Below, in pieces: positions 49,760 to 61,904 of a stretch of DNA of 64,000 nt. Location: positions 17,072,572 to 17,136,571 of the forward strand of contig JANVCC010010406.1 of NCBI GenBank assembly GCA_025345505.1, read 5' to 3'. The translations under genes were made by a program, and so were the position numbers. The stretch is from Todiramphus chloris collaris. Its lineage: Eukaryota > Chordata > Aves > Coraciiformes > Alcedinidae. The notes under the pieces are model-generated. The model was not told the origin of the DNA. It was given only the letters and a program-made list of their open reading frames with translations, and made no database searches. Position 1 is the stretch's first letter, and each line of letters begins with the position of its first letter.

Positions 49760-50862
49760 ACCTGTCTACAGTTTGTTTAAGTTTTTTGACATAGTGTCCC
49801 ATAAAATCCTCATTAGCAAGTTTAGGAATTCTGTAATAGAAGAATGGACAGTGAGATGGATTAAAAACTGCCTGTACAATACAGCCCAAAGAGTGGTGAT
49901 CAATGGTGCAGAGTCCAGATGGAGACCTGTAACTAGTGGAGTCCCCTAGGGATCAGTCCGGGTCTAGTCCTGTTCAATACCTTTATCAAAAACCTTGATG
50001 ACGGGACAGGATGCCTTCTCAGCAAGTTTGCTGATGACACCAAACTGGGAGGATTGGCTGATTCACCTGAAGGCTGTGTGGCCATTCAACAAGATTTGGA
50101 CAGATCAGAGAGCTGGGCAAAGGGGAACCTAATGACATTCAACAAGAGCAAGTGCAGAATCCTGGAAGGAACAACAAAATGCACCAGTACAGGTTAGGAG
50201 GTGATCTGCTAGAATGTAGCTCCCTGGAGAAGGACCTTGGAGTTCTGATAGACAGCAAGATATCCATGGGACAACAGTGTGCCCTTGTGGCCAAGAAGGC
50301 CAATGTTATCCTGGGGTGCATTAAGAAAAGTGCATGCAGCATATCGAGGGAGGTTCTCCTCCCCCTCTACTCTGTCCTTGTGAGACCTCACCTGGAGTAT
50401 TGAGTCCAGTTCTGGTCTCCCCAGTTCAAGAGGGACAGAGACCTACTTGAGAGTCCAACAGAGGGCTATGAGGATGATCAAGGGACTGGAACACCTGCAT
50501 TACAAGGAGAGATCTGGGGCTGTTTACTCTGGAAAGGAGAAGACTGAGAGGGGATCTAATTAATAAATACATAAAGGCTGGGAGTCAAGAAGGCAGGGGC
50601 AATCTCTTTTCGCTTGTGCCCTGTGATAGGATGAGGGGCAACAGATTCAAGCTTGAGCACAGGAAGTCCCACTTCAACATGAGGAAGAACTTCTTTACTG
50701 TAAGGGTCACAGAGCACTGGAACAGACTCCCCAGAGAGACTTTCAAGACCTGTCTGGATCCATTTCAGAGTGAGCAGCCCTAGTTTTCGTCCTGCTCTGG
50801 TAGGGCAGTTGGACTTGATGATCTTCAGAGGTCCCTTCCAACCCCTAACATTCTGTGATGGC
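49760..50862 (+). mobile_element. CR1 LINE, 5'-truncated, RT part plus 3' UTR
   Basis: This begins inside the RT near the 'FDxV' segment (49785-49800). It continues with '[11 protein letters not shown]' (about 50018-50050), which contains the RT catalytic 'ADD' of CR1. 'GVLIDSKISMGQQCALVAKK' (about 50238-50297) and the 3' UTR follow. It ends 'GGTCCCTTCCAACCCCTAACATTCTGTGATGG' without a long octamer tail. There are several frame breaks. It is among the better preserved CR1 pieces here. Confidence 0.92.
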
Positions 50863-53285
50863 TTCCTAATACTTACCTGGAGTGGCATATGTATTACAAC
50901 ATTGCAAAGGGTTTGTAAATACTGGTGAGCCATTGTAGATATTTATTTTTTACAGTGTATATGTTTATTTGCAACTAGTGAGAAGGAAGTGAAGATTCTT
51001 TGTGTCTTGCACAAAGATAACACTTTTTTTTGGTCTCAATTAATATTCTTATGGTGAAAATATTTGAGTAAGCACACTGCAGGGAGCTCCATACATGTTA
51101 TCCCATTTATTTCCTAATCACACAAAATGGAGGTGCAGAGCTGTCATATTTACTTTGTAATCAGGCAGAGAGTGTCAGACTATGATTCGGATCTAGTATC
51201 AATATTTTCCATTATTCACCTTATTTAATAAACTGTCACTTGAAAGAGAGAATGATAAGCTTTCTCACAATGAATCAAAGGAATATTGTGCCTTCTTCCT
51301 TTATTATGCATGCTACATTTGAAGCTAATGAAGCATAACCTCTGAGATGGTATTTTTATAGATGAAAGAGACATCATGTTGCATATTCTATTTATTTCAT
51401 CAGCTTCTCTGTAGCCAACACAAAACACAATTATTACCCTGCACATCATATCTGACAATTGATGGACAATCTTGCTGATGTCTTGTTTAATAGTTTTCTA
51501 TTCTCTGCATAAATATGATTCTAATTATGAATGAAAGAACAAGGGTGATATGGACTGAAGATAATGGTATATTTTAATTAAAAATTATTGTCCTCACAAA
51601 TTTTGATTTACATATTTTCATTTTTTTCCCTCTGTATTGTATGTAGTTTAGATATTACTCTTCCCATTACTTTTAAAGAACTGCATCATCAGCCAACCTT
51701 GTTTCCATGGGGATTTTATGGCTGTGTACAAAAAACCCACAGAGATAATACCGTTAGGTAAAACTTCACAGTGTTAATGTCATACAATGCTGTTTTACTT
51801 CTTAAAAAAAAAAAAAAAAAAAAAAAATGCTTGACATAACAATATAATACTGATCACTATGCTAGTATAAGGCCAAGAATATGGTTTGAGCAAACTGCAC
51901 CTTAGGGCATGTATTTTAGTAGGGGAATGTTTTATATCATATTATCTCCTATTTGTAGAGAAAAAAAAGCCATTGTAAATGTAAATTTTCATGTTTTTTA
52001 ATAAGAAAACAGAATGTCTTTTATAAGCTACTGTGTTGATTTCTTAACCATATAAGTTTTGCTAGACAGAAGTATGTAAGAGCCATAAACTTGTCTCAAT
52101 TAACAGAGCTTCCAGAACTCTTACGAACTCATAGAAGTACTTCGCATATTTTTACAGAAGTTTCTGATTCTCAGATGAGTGCCCTGGAAATTCCATATGC
52201 ATTTACTGAAGTTATAATTTCTTTGATTTCTATCCAATTTCTTGATTTTGTTTTCCTCACAAACAATACTTGCTGATTGATTCAAATCAAATAGAGAGCA
52301 CAGGATGAAGTGCCAAACCACACAGTTCTCCAGTGGTAACTGGAGAAGGTGAAGGAAGAGTACCATTTAGCCTATTTTCCTGTCCAAATTGTGGACCTCT
52401 TGCTGCAAGATTTTACAGATGATCAATGTTTAAATGTTTTCAAAGTTAATGAATAAATTCAAAGGTGAGGAATCCTCTGTATTTATTTGTTCATTTGTTT
52501 TATTGTTATTCAACTTATAAGGTAAAAGGTGACATGCCTGATTTGGTATCTCCTGGCCAGACTGTTGGATTCTGGGAGAGTACCCTGGAGGGGTCCTACT
52601 GCAAGTATCTGTCTTTGGCCACTGTTCTACTCTTCTTCCCAGTGAGGGAAAGGAAATTAAATGTTTCATGTGGTTTTTGCCCTCCAGGAAGACTAATGAC
52701 AAAACTATCACAGAAAGAAAAAAAAAAAAAAAAAAAAAAAGAAGATGAAGAAGGAAGGGCTAAAGGGCCAGCCCTGTAGAAACAAGACACTGGCAGAGAC
52801 ACTGAACAAAACACTCCTGTCAGTGATCACTTCTTGAAGCTGTTTAAAGCTGGACAGCAATATGTCTACCCAGAAGCAAGATGGGAATAGAAATAGGCTC
52901 CAGAGTTACCAGGTTTCCCTGACATGCTTCCTCCTTCTAGTCAAGGATGTTTATTAATTAGATGTCTGATGGTAATAAACTAATGACGATGTCGGTCAGG
53001 AATGGGCTACACACACATGTGTGCCAGGGTCTTCTTGTCATCATCCCAGAGCCAAGCATGCTTGAGGATACTGTTTTAAACTTTTCATCAAGAACAGATT
53101 AGTATTGTTGCATGAAATCTGGAAGTTCCTACGTCTGTGGACTGTAGAAACTAGTCACTAAATAACAAAAATTAGGCAAATTTTATTTCACTTCTCCTAT
53201 TGGATGCTGCTAGAAGACCAACACTGGAGAGGTGGACCTTCAAACTGTCATGATATGGTCATTCACACACCAATCAGTGTGGTGC
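50863..53285. other. Unique A+T-rich DNA, no gene seen
   Basis: No coding pattern was found. Homopolymers A24 (51804-51827) and A23 (52718-52740) are the main simple sequences. The second follows a slightly G+C-richer stretch (52520-52700) and could be the tail of an unrecognised retrocopy. Confidence 0.55.
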
Positions 53286-54102
53286 AATCAACATGCTGGA
53301 AGGCATGGATGCCATCCAGAGGGACCTTGACAGGCTTGAGATATGGGCCCATGTGAACCTCATGAATTTCAACAAGGTCAAGGTCATGTTTCTGTGCCTA
53401 GGTCAGGGTAATTCCAAGCAGAGGTATAGACTGGACAATGACTGGATTGAGATCAGACGTGTAGAGAAGGACTTGAAGGTGTTGGTTGACAAGAAGCTCA
53501 ACGTGACCTGTCAATGTATGCTTGCAGCCCAGAAAGCCAGCCATGTCCTGTACTACAGCAAAAGAAATGTGGCCAGGAAGTCAAGGGAAGAGACTGTCCC
53601 CCTTCACTCTTGTGAGACCCCTCCTGGAATACTGCATAGAGCTCTGGAGTCCTCATCACAAGACGGACATGAACCTGCTGGAGTACATCCAGTGGAAGCC
53701 CACAAAAATGATCAGAGGGCTGGAACACCTCTCCTGTGAAGACAGACTGAGGGAGTTAGGATTGTTCAGCTTGGAGAAAAGGCTCCTGGAAGACCTTATA
53801 GAAACCTTCCAGTACTTAAAGGGGGCCTACAAGCAAGCTGGAGAGGGACTTCTTTACAAGGACATACAGTACTAGGACAAGGGGTAAACTGGAAGACGGT
53901 AGATTTAGATTAGATGTAAGGAAGTTCTTCACTGTAAGGGGTTATGAGACACTGCAACAGGTTGCCCAGAGAGGTTGTGGATGCCTCATCCCTGGAAGTG
54001 GTCAAGGCCAGGTTGGATGGGGCTTTTCGAAACCTGGTCTGTGGAAGAGAGCTAGTTGATCTTTATGGTCCCTTCTAAACGATTCATGATTCTATGATTC
54101 TT
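53286..54102 (+). mobile_element. CR1 LINE, 5'-truncated, RT C-terminus plus 3' UTR
   Basis: A 148-codon plus frame (53293-53739) reads as the CR1 ORF2 C-terminus: 'AIQRDLDRLEIWAHVNLMNF', 'KDLKVLVDKKLNVTCQC' and 'AAQKASHVL'. A shifted frame (53522-53875) continues with 'LEYCIELWSPHHKTDMNLLE'. The 3' UTR ends at 'GATTCATGATTCTATGATTCTTG' (about 54082-54102). The frame switch near 53600 shows a frameshift in otherwise readable sequence, so this may be a relatively young copy. Confidence 0.92.
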
Positions 54103-57100
54103 GTAACCTTAAGATAAATTCTACCATAGAAAATGTTAATTTAACTGAGCAGCAAAGAACATTTTTAGTGAAGGAAATATGCTGTCAATTGTAGAGCTGA
54201 GTCAGTGTTTCGTTCATATTTTTTAATAGCATGTGTCTTTTTAGGGCCCATATATTGGAACAGGAAAATACACTTGGTTCTCAACCTCACAGGTGAACCA
54301 CAGGTGTTGACTCTCCAAGTGTTTCATGTTGAAAGTGATCTCAAGTTTTCTTTCAAGAAACTCCAGATACCTTCCCCCCCCCCCCCCCCCCGTAAGCAAT
54401 AACAGCTGAAACATCCAGAAGATTTCTAAAGCCATACATCACAGAAAACAAATAAGAGGATGATAACCTTTCATACAGAGGAAAATTCAGATCTGCTGAG
54501 ACAAACTGGAAGTAAAAAATCTGTAAACAAGTCTCCCCTCTGACAATTCTATGCTTACAATGTTGATTTTCCCTCTGATCTTGCTTCTAGCAAGTCTAAC
54601 AATAATGATTTTTCTTGGCTTGAAGAAAACAACACACATCCTGACCATTCTCCTTTCCTTACTCTATCTGTTTTCTACCCTGTTTCCTGGAATCTCATAA
54701 GATCTATTGATGCTACAGGCTCTATACATTTTCTTGATCTATGCCCCTTGCATTCCCCTTCCTTCTTCTCAGGAGCTTATTCCAGATGAATTTACTAAGG
54801 TATTTTTAAAGCAAATAGCTCTCTCAAGATCTACTTGACTTAGTGGGCAGCATCACATGTTGCACACACATAGGAAATAGTACACAAACAGGTCAACAAA
54901 TTGTCTGGCACAAGATGAAAAAGAATGTTCAGTCTTTGCAATGCCAGTGTTGTCTTCCATCCATGGCTATTTTATGTGTCCACTTAGCAACCTGACCACA
55001 GGCTTCCTTCCTCCTCATGAGACATGCAGAATTTACAAGGGTAAGAAAAAACATATTTTTTATGTGTAAAAGCACCAGACTGAAGATGAGGCAAAACACA
55101 ACTTTCTTTATTCTGCCTAAGACCTCATATCTCCTTGAAGATATTTAAGTACCATTCTAGCTGCCTTGACTTCAGCATATACTTCAATAGCAAGAATCCA
55201 TGGTTATTTATGAAGAATATAAACAACCTTTAAGAAAAGTAGCCAGCTAATAAAAATGATTGAGGATACATAAAACCAAGACAGAAATATAGTGGTTGCA
55301 AAAGCAGTCAACATACTTCTTGTAGTGTATCTACATGTTTTCATTAATAAGAATCTAATATATTGCTAGCTTTCCTGTAGTCAAATTAATGTACAGTTTG
55401 ATTTTCTTTTCTTTCATTTACCAAACTGAGAATATTAAAAAACCTGTACCATATATAAAGGAATGTAGTGACTAATACAGTGATAGGCCATATAAAATAA
55501 AAACATAGGTGTTTTATGCTTTATAAGGTATCAGTTTTACTTATTTGACATTATTCATAGTTTTCATTTATTCTGCTTTCTTTCTCCTTTTGCCTAGCAC
55601 TCCTAACCTTTTTGATTCTGAGAGGTTTTGCTTTGGTTTTGTTTATTTGGTTGGTTGGTTGGTTTGGTTTGGTTTGTTTAGAAAAAAACCCTTCCCTTTA
55701 TAACTTCTGTAATGACTGAAGTACAACTCAGAAGTTCCAAAGTTCACCAGTTTACAAGTTCAGTAATGATATTAATATGTATATACATATATGTATTTAT
55801 ATTAACTTTCTGTCTATAAGAAGAATAAGACATGTATGTGCACTTTTTTTTTCCCATCTTACTCATATACATATTTATTGTGCACTGCTGCTGGGCCTAT
55901 CTGACATAGAATCAGAATTATAATTCTGGTTACAACAACTAACAATGAGCTACACATTTAACAAAACCAAATTACACAGATGAGATGCTGCAAACCATGT
56001 AATCTTGAATTTCAGTCATGAACCAATCAGTTAAAAAACATTTAACATTAATGATTTTTTAATATTTTTCTGGTAGAATGTTACAGTTTGTAAGACTCTA
56101 TGTATGGATCTGGATATATACTATCTCCATGGTTACACATAGTTCTAACTCTCCACCAACCTTTCTCTCACTGCTGATAAATGTCGAGACAAAGACCAAG
56201 ATGAAAATAGAGTCAAATTTGACTGTCAAATTAAAATGTTCTTCTTAATTTCATTTTCCTTCCTCCATAGTAGTCACAAAACATATCATTGTGACTCTTG
56301 TTAAGGAATAAAGACACCAGAGAGTAGCAGATAGGAGCAAAAGTCAAGCCATGAAGCTTAAGGTAGCACTCTGTATTTCTCCAACACATGTGACTTTTGA
56401 CTAGTGTCGTTAGTTTGATTTTTAAAGGTAAATTCTTGCCAAGTCCTCAAGGTTCTAGACTGTGGTCTATTACACATATAAATCAATACCTTCCACAAAT
56501 AATAATAGAAAACAGCACATTTATTTTCTGTTAGCATTTGTGTAATCATAGGTGAGAGTGTCATCACCACTTGAGATACTTTTCTGGATAAAAATGTGTT
56601 TTTTTCTGTCCAGTCTACCAGATAAAGCCAGTTAAAAAAGGTAAGGCTGACTGAAAAGGAGAGTGTTGAGCTAAAGATGTTACTTAATATTTTGTTGTAT
56701 GCTATGATAAATCATAGGTTACAGTAAAGATATACAAACTATTGCTGCATGCTACCCACTGGATTCTGAATGTGGGAAATAAAGACAATGACTGGCATAA
56801 GAAGCAGGTAGAGAGGTTTCACAAAAGTGGACTGACTGTAAGCATGGTCTGATGGATATGTGTCATTGGATAGAGGTGCCTGGTGACTTAGAATACAGAG
56901 CTTCAGAACTTATGATGGATGATCTAGGAATCACAAAGCTCAGGCTAAAAATTCTACCTTTGAATATTCTTAAACTAGGGTCACAGTGAACTGTATCAAG
57001 TGATAACAATATTTCCCCCTATGCATTTTCTTAATTAATTAATCTACCATAATGTGATTTCTGACACTCTTTTGGCACTTTTTAGGAAACCATATTTTAT

Positions 57101-57478
57101 AAAGATACTGCTCCAGAGACTTTCTGATGTTCTGATTCTACATAAAGGAAAAAAATCTCAGCACTCACAGCATCATTCTCTCTTTAATTCCAGCAGACAT
57201 CAGGGAAATACTTTTTTTGAGATCACTGGAATATTTCATAATAGATTGCATGACTTTATGTTTAAAATTCTCATTACACCCTGAGTATCAATATAATCCA
57301 CAAAAAGTGGCAAGCAACTGACACTAGGTGGATTTCATCACTTTCTGATGTACACATTACAATTTTAATGTAAACAAATATACAAATTTGCAAGCAATGC
57401 TTACTTAACTTTCTGCTGTACCACAAATCTTACCAATCTTGTTGCAGATATGTAAGGAAAATAAGAAACTTGTAACTG
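54103..57478. other. Unique A+T-rich DNA, no gene seen
   Basis: This contains an 18-bp C run (54374-54391), a GGTT/GGTTT tract at about 55648-55680 and TA-rich words near 55770-55800. No exon or transposon could be supported. Confidence 0.55.
54374..54391. repeat. Poly(C) run of 18
   Basis: Long C homopolymers are rare in A+T-rich vertebrate DNA and prone to sequencing and length errors. Confidence 0.9.
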
Positions 57479-57817
57479 TGTAGTGGGTTAGACACAGCAG
57501 TATCCAGATGCCCACCTAGTTGCAAATCCTTCCCATCCTTCTTCTCTGGCTTTGGTATTCCCTCTGATGTTTCTGACTTCCTCACTCCTTTTATAACCTC
57601 CTTCTTTCTCTCTGTACATCTTTTCTACCCTTTCCCAAATACATTTTCACTGAGGTGCTGCCATCTTGGCTGAGCGGTTCAGCTGTGCCCTGCAGTGAGT
57701 CAGTTGGAGGCAGGTGGAAGCAGCTGTGTCTGGCACAAGGCAGCCCCTGGCCTCTCCTCATAGAGGCCACACCTACAGTCCCCTCTTCATCTACTAAAAC
57801 CTTGATTACTATATCCA
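57479..57817 (-). mobile_element. Solo ERV LTR, minus orientation
   Basis: The plus strand starts TGTAGTGGGTTAGACAC, matching the terminal TGTGGTGGGTTGAC/TGTAGTGGGT of the provirus at 31-33 kb, and ends TATATCCA, giving TG...CA termini. On the minus strand a TATA box (TTATAAAA, 57596-57589) and a YY1-like AAGATGG (57668-57662) upstream of it make a plausible promoter order. There is no primer-binding site or internal sequence, hence solo. I found no convincing target duplication, so the right end is approximate. Confidence 0.7.
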
Positions 57818-60259
57818 ATATAATGCACTATTCAAAATGTATAAGATACTAATTAATAGTATTCAGAATTCATCAGTGTGGTCATTGTTTTGCTTACATC
57901 AACTGTAAGTATTAATTGAATTTAGGAATAAAAGGTTATTTTGAATTAAATAGTTTTGCATGTTGGAATTAGAAGATTTATAGATCTGAGCCAAGTTAGT
58001 TATTTTACAAGTTGATGTAGATTAATAAATTGACAAAAAAAGATAAACTGCTCACATTTATTGGACTAAGTTATACCCCACAGCAGTTTGTGCAAGCAAT
58101 ATTATTTCTCCATAATGAGAGATTAAATGACAAATTTATGAGCAGTTATGAGTAATATAGTTAATCACTTTGCGTATTACCAGTTACACTAAAAATATTT
58201 GGTTTTCTCATAAATCATGAGTAGAATAACAGTAAGTGAAAATGTAAAATCATTTTCATAGAGATAGGTTTCCATGACAGTGACTACAATGGGATCAAAC
58301 CTTTCCCTTCATAGCAGACAGAGTGAGGAGATGCACAAAGCACAAAAACAGCAATGTGACAGAAATGGAAAAGACCAGTGAGATTGTCTTACCTTCCAAA
58401 CAGTTACTTCTCTGCAGATAAGTTTATCATACATAGGCAAGAATCTGTCCTAGATGTATGTAAGGGAGTGTTCCCTTGTTCCTAACTATGGATGTACACC
58501 ACAAATACATTCCTGCTCCATCATGTGCTGAGGTCCGGGTTAAAGTAGTTCCTGTTCTCTCCTGGGAATCTACATCTGCAGAGTTGAAACACGGAATGTG
58601 AACATGGATCACCTCCTGATGTATCTGTAAAACGTATACCAAACTATGAAGTTTCTCTACAGAGAAACGATGTACTCCAGATTTCACTAGTCAGCATGTA
58701 ATGCTGGTAGACCTTTTCTAGGAGGATATAATAAGCTAGAATATTCTGACTATAAGCTTATTGCTAATTTAATCGAAGAACTTTGTACAATGACTTCTGA
58801 GCTGTTTTCTTCGTCCTTTTTAACATGGACTTTTGTGTGGTTTTGTTTCTTTAAGCAAAGGTTTTGATGTTTTCAATTTTTTTAAACCTCTCATATACCA
58901 ATAAGTCAGTAACTACAACCTGAGTGACTTTGCAATAATACCCTAGAAATGACCAATCAAGGAAGCTGAGTCAGAGTCAGAAAGATTTCAGTATTAAGTT
59001 CACACAGAATTATACAGACCAAAGAGGGAAATACTCACATTCTGGAATTGAAATTCAATACAACTCATGTTTCAGTTCCTTATCTCAGGGATACAAACCC
59101 TTATGTTGATAAAATCATTAAAATGTTAATATCCTATGCACTGATATCTGAATGACTCAGAGTTCAGATCCTTTACAGTCAATTTCAGTGAATTCCAGAT
59201 GAATACTTGTCACATGTGGATGCATCTCATGTAACTGGTAGTTTTTTATTTTACTCGTTTTCAACAGTCCAGTTCCCAAATTCTAATCCCAATTCCACTA
59301 CCCACATCAGTGGGAGAAGGCTATCTTTTATCAGATTCAACAAGTAGAATAAGAAGATATTTATATACCAGAGCTAAATTTTGAAGGGTCATTTTTTTCT
59401 AAATTCCTGGTTAGTCAAGGAAACACTCACTTATTTTTGCCTCAGCAAAAATTGTCTACAAATTTAGTTATTTTGAGTGAGTTTGGAAACACAATTATGA
59501 GCCAGAGCTGGAAAATTCTGAATATTGTAAACAGGCATTGTCCTAATATGTGAACAAATGAAAAGGAGAAACATGTTTTTTCAAGAGCACAAGTCCCATT
59601 GTGCTGAAACACTCTGACATTCACTGTGGCATGATAACAAAAGTCTAAAATCTCCAATTTTTCTTAAAGCATGTTTGTTTGTTTGTTTGTTTGTTTACTT
59701 GTTATGTGCCACAACATCTGGAAGTCTGATAGCTGCAAGTCTGCTGCAACTTCATGTCTGCAAGTCCAGCCAGTAGCAAAACTGGGCATATGACCCTGTT
59801 GGATATACTCATACATTACACTTTAAATGTGTGTGTATAGATCCACAGACCTGTATATGTATTTTATATATATCACCAGTCACTGTAATGAAGATAGAAA
59901 AAAAACAGACTCGCAAATGTGATACTGGACTAACAACCTGATCCCTTCATTGGCTGATCAGGTTGAAATCTCATTAATGGAAAATACAGACACTTATCTG
60001 TATATGTATACATATATGTATATGCACAGTGTGTGTGGCTATATCTATGTTTATAGAGACATATCCACACATATACATATATATATATGTATATGTATGT
60101 GTTTATGGATATTGAATGTATACACCACATGGATGGGAGACAGTTACCAACATCCTTCTGAGGCAATGATGGACAGAGATGATGAGCAGAGGTCATGAAC
60201 TGATATGGCAGAAAGGTACTACAAAATCATCAAAACAGGACTTTAGCAGACCCACCTCA
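57818..60259. other. Unique A+T-rich DNA with simple repeats, no gene seen
   Basis: (TTTG)n lies at 59672-59697 and a TA/TG-alternating tract at 59998-60105, where both strands give Tyr/Ile/Met-rich frames by composition only. No transposon or exon could be supported. Confidence 0.55.
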
Positions 60260-60769
60260 AACATTTGTGTGTAAGCAAGGACAAGCCTACCAGGTATCTT
60301 TATGGGAAAAACACCCAGATCATTTCTGGGACATCAGCAAGATGCTCTCTGATGTTCCTGTACACCAATATGTGCATCATAGGGAATAAAAAGAAGGAAT
60401 TAGAAATTTGTGTAGAGTTGCAAGGCTACTTGCTTCAACATATTGAGATCTTGCTGGGAACACAAAAATGTGGTGGGATGGCTCACATGACTGGAATGCT
60501 ACAATGGCTTTTTAGGAAGAATAAGCCAGGAAGATGAACAGCCTTTACATGAGAGCAGCTGAAGTGCTCCAGGAAATCACAGGCTAGACAGCTTCACCTC
60601 CATCCCTGATATGATGGAATGGCTTATTCTCAATGTCATCTCTAAGCATATGAAGGAAAAGAAAGTTATCAGGAATGGTCAACATGCATTCACTAAGGAG
60701 AAATCATGTTTGACCAACCTGATAGCCTTCTGTGATAGTGTGACTAGCTGTGTAGATGAAAGAAAAGCA

Positions 60770-60775
60770 GTGGAT
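60770..60775. repeat. Target-site duplication of the nested solo LTR (left)
   Basis: GTGGAT precedes the LTR start and is repeated at 61188-61193. It is CR1 RT sequence, confirming that the LTR inserted into the CR1. Confidence 0.9.
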
Positions 60776-60828
60776 TGTGGGAACTGAATGAACTCAACAA
60801 GGACCAATATGATCAAAGTTGAGGGCAC

Positions 60829-60857
60829 TTTATTCATGTTTTCACCAGGGTTATATA
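60829..60857 (-). promoter_or_regulatory. TATA box and polyadenylation signal of solo LTR
   Basis: The minus strand reads TATATAA at 60857-60851 and AATAAA at 60834-60829, about 17 bp apart. They define the U3/R/U5 order of the nested LTR. Confidence 0.8.
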
Positions 60858-61080
60858 CAATTTCTCTCCTTGTATACACACCACCACTAACAGCTATTGG
60901 TTAACTACTCTAAACACACACTGTTCACACGTCCTAAACTAATACATCATTGGCTATACAACACCATCTCCATCACCACCCCCCATCCTGCTTATCCTCT
61001 ACTTTATTCTTCTTTATCTTCTTGCTTCACTGCTTTCTGCTCCCTCATTTGCTGTTCTCAAGCATACCTCAAGGTTGTCG

Positions 61081-61144
61081 TCCACAGCCCAATTTATTCT
61101 CACATAGTCTTGTCCACAGCCCAGTTTATTCCCACACAGTCTTG
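61081..61144. repeat. 32-bp tandem duplication in solo LTR U3
   Basis: Units 61081-61112 and 61113-61144 differ at about four positions. Each contains, on the minus strand, an AATAAA word followed by TGGGCTGTGGA. Duplicated U3 blocks often act as enhancer repeats in retroviral LTRs; that role is inferred here. Confidence 0.9.
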
Positions 61145-61187
61145 AATAAAACAGGCATGCCTGTTTTCCTCCAGAAATAATCCCACA

Positions 61188-61193
61188 GTGGAT
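61188..61193. repeat. Target-site duplication of the nested solo LTR (right)
   Basis: GTGGAT is identical to 60770-60775. Confidence 0.9.
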
Positions 61194-61904
61194 AATGTCT
61201 ACATAAACTTCAGCAAGACTTTTGACACTATCTCACATATCATCCTCATAAGAAATGTTAGGAAGTGTGAGTTAGATGAGTGAACAGTGAGGTGGATTGA
61301 GAACTGAGTGAACGGTAGAAATCAAAGGGTTGTGAACAGTGGCACAGAGCCCTGTAGCCAGCGGTGTTCCCCAGAAGTTAGTATTGGAACCAGTCTTGTT
61401 CCACATATTCATCAATGACCTTGATGAACAGATGGCATATACCCTCAGCAAGTTTGCTGATGATACGAAACTGGGAGGAGTGGCTGACACACCTGGAGTC
61501 TGTGCTGCCATTCAGAGAGAACAGAGAGTTGGGTGGAGAGGAACCTAATGAAGTTCAACAAAGGCAGGTGTAGGTAGGATCCTGAACAAGTACAGATTAG
61601 GGGTTGACCTGCTGGAAAGAAACTCCACAATGAAGGATCTGGGAGTCTTGGTGGACAAGGCAGACATGAGCCAGCAGTGTGCGCTTGTGGCCAAGAAGGC
61701 CAATGATGTCCTGGGAAGCATTACAAAGAGTGTGAGCAACAGGTCAGGGGAGATTCTACCCCACTACTCTTCCCTAGTAAGGCCACATCTGGAGTACTGT
61801 GTCAAGTTCTGGGCAGTCAAGTTCTGTCAAGTTCTGGGGACAGTTCAAGAGGGATAGGGAACTACTGGAGACAGTCCAGCAGACACCTATGAAGATTATT
61901 AGGG

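Larger units (their letters stand above)
60776..61187 (-). mobile_element. Solo ERV LTR nested in CR1 (412 bp)
   Basis: It has perfect TGTGGGA...TCCCACA ends and a 6-bp target duplication on both sides. Minus orientation follows from the order TATATAA (60857-60851), then AATAAA (60834-60829), then U5 to 60776. R between the TATA box and the polyadenylation signal is very short, as in compact avian retroviral LTRs. U3 holds a 32-bp tandem duplication. Sequence and ends differ from the TGTRGTGGGT and ...TTGACA families in this window, so this is a third ERV family. No internal sequence remains, consistent with LTR-LTR recombination. Confidence 0.92.

Noticed and set aside
50556-50933. 125-codon minus frame
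   Set aside because: Antisense reading of the CR1 3' UTR.
51804-52740. Two poly(A) runs considered as tails of processed pseudogenes
   Set aside because: No coding remnant of a host mRNA could be recognised upstream of either run.
59998-60105. Alternating TA/TG tract considered as a functional Z-DNA or origin element
   Set aside because: Irregular simple sequence with no supporting context.
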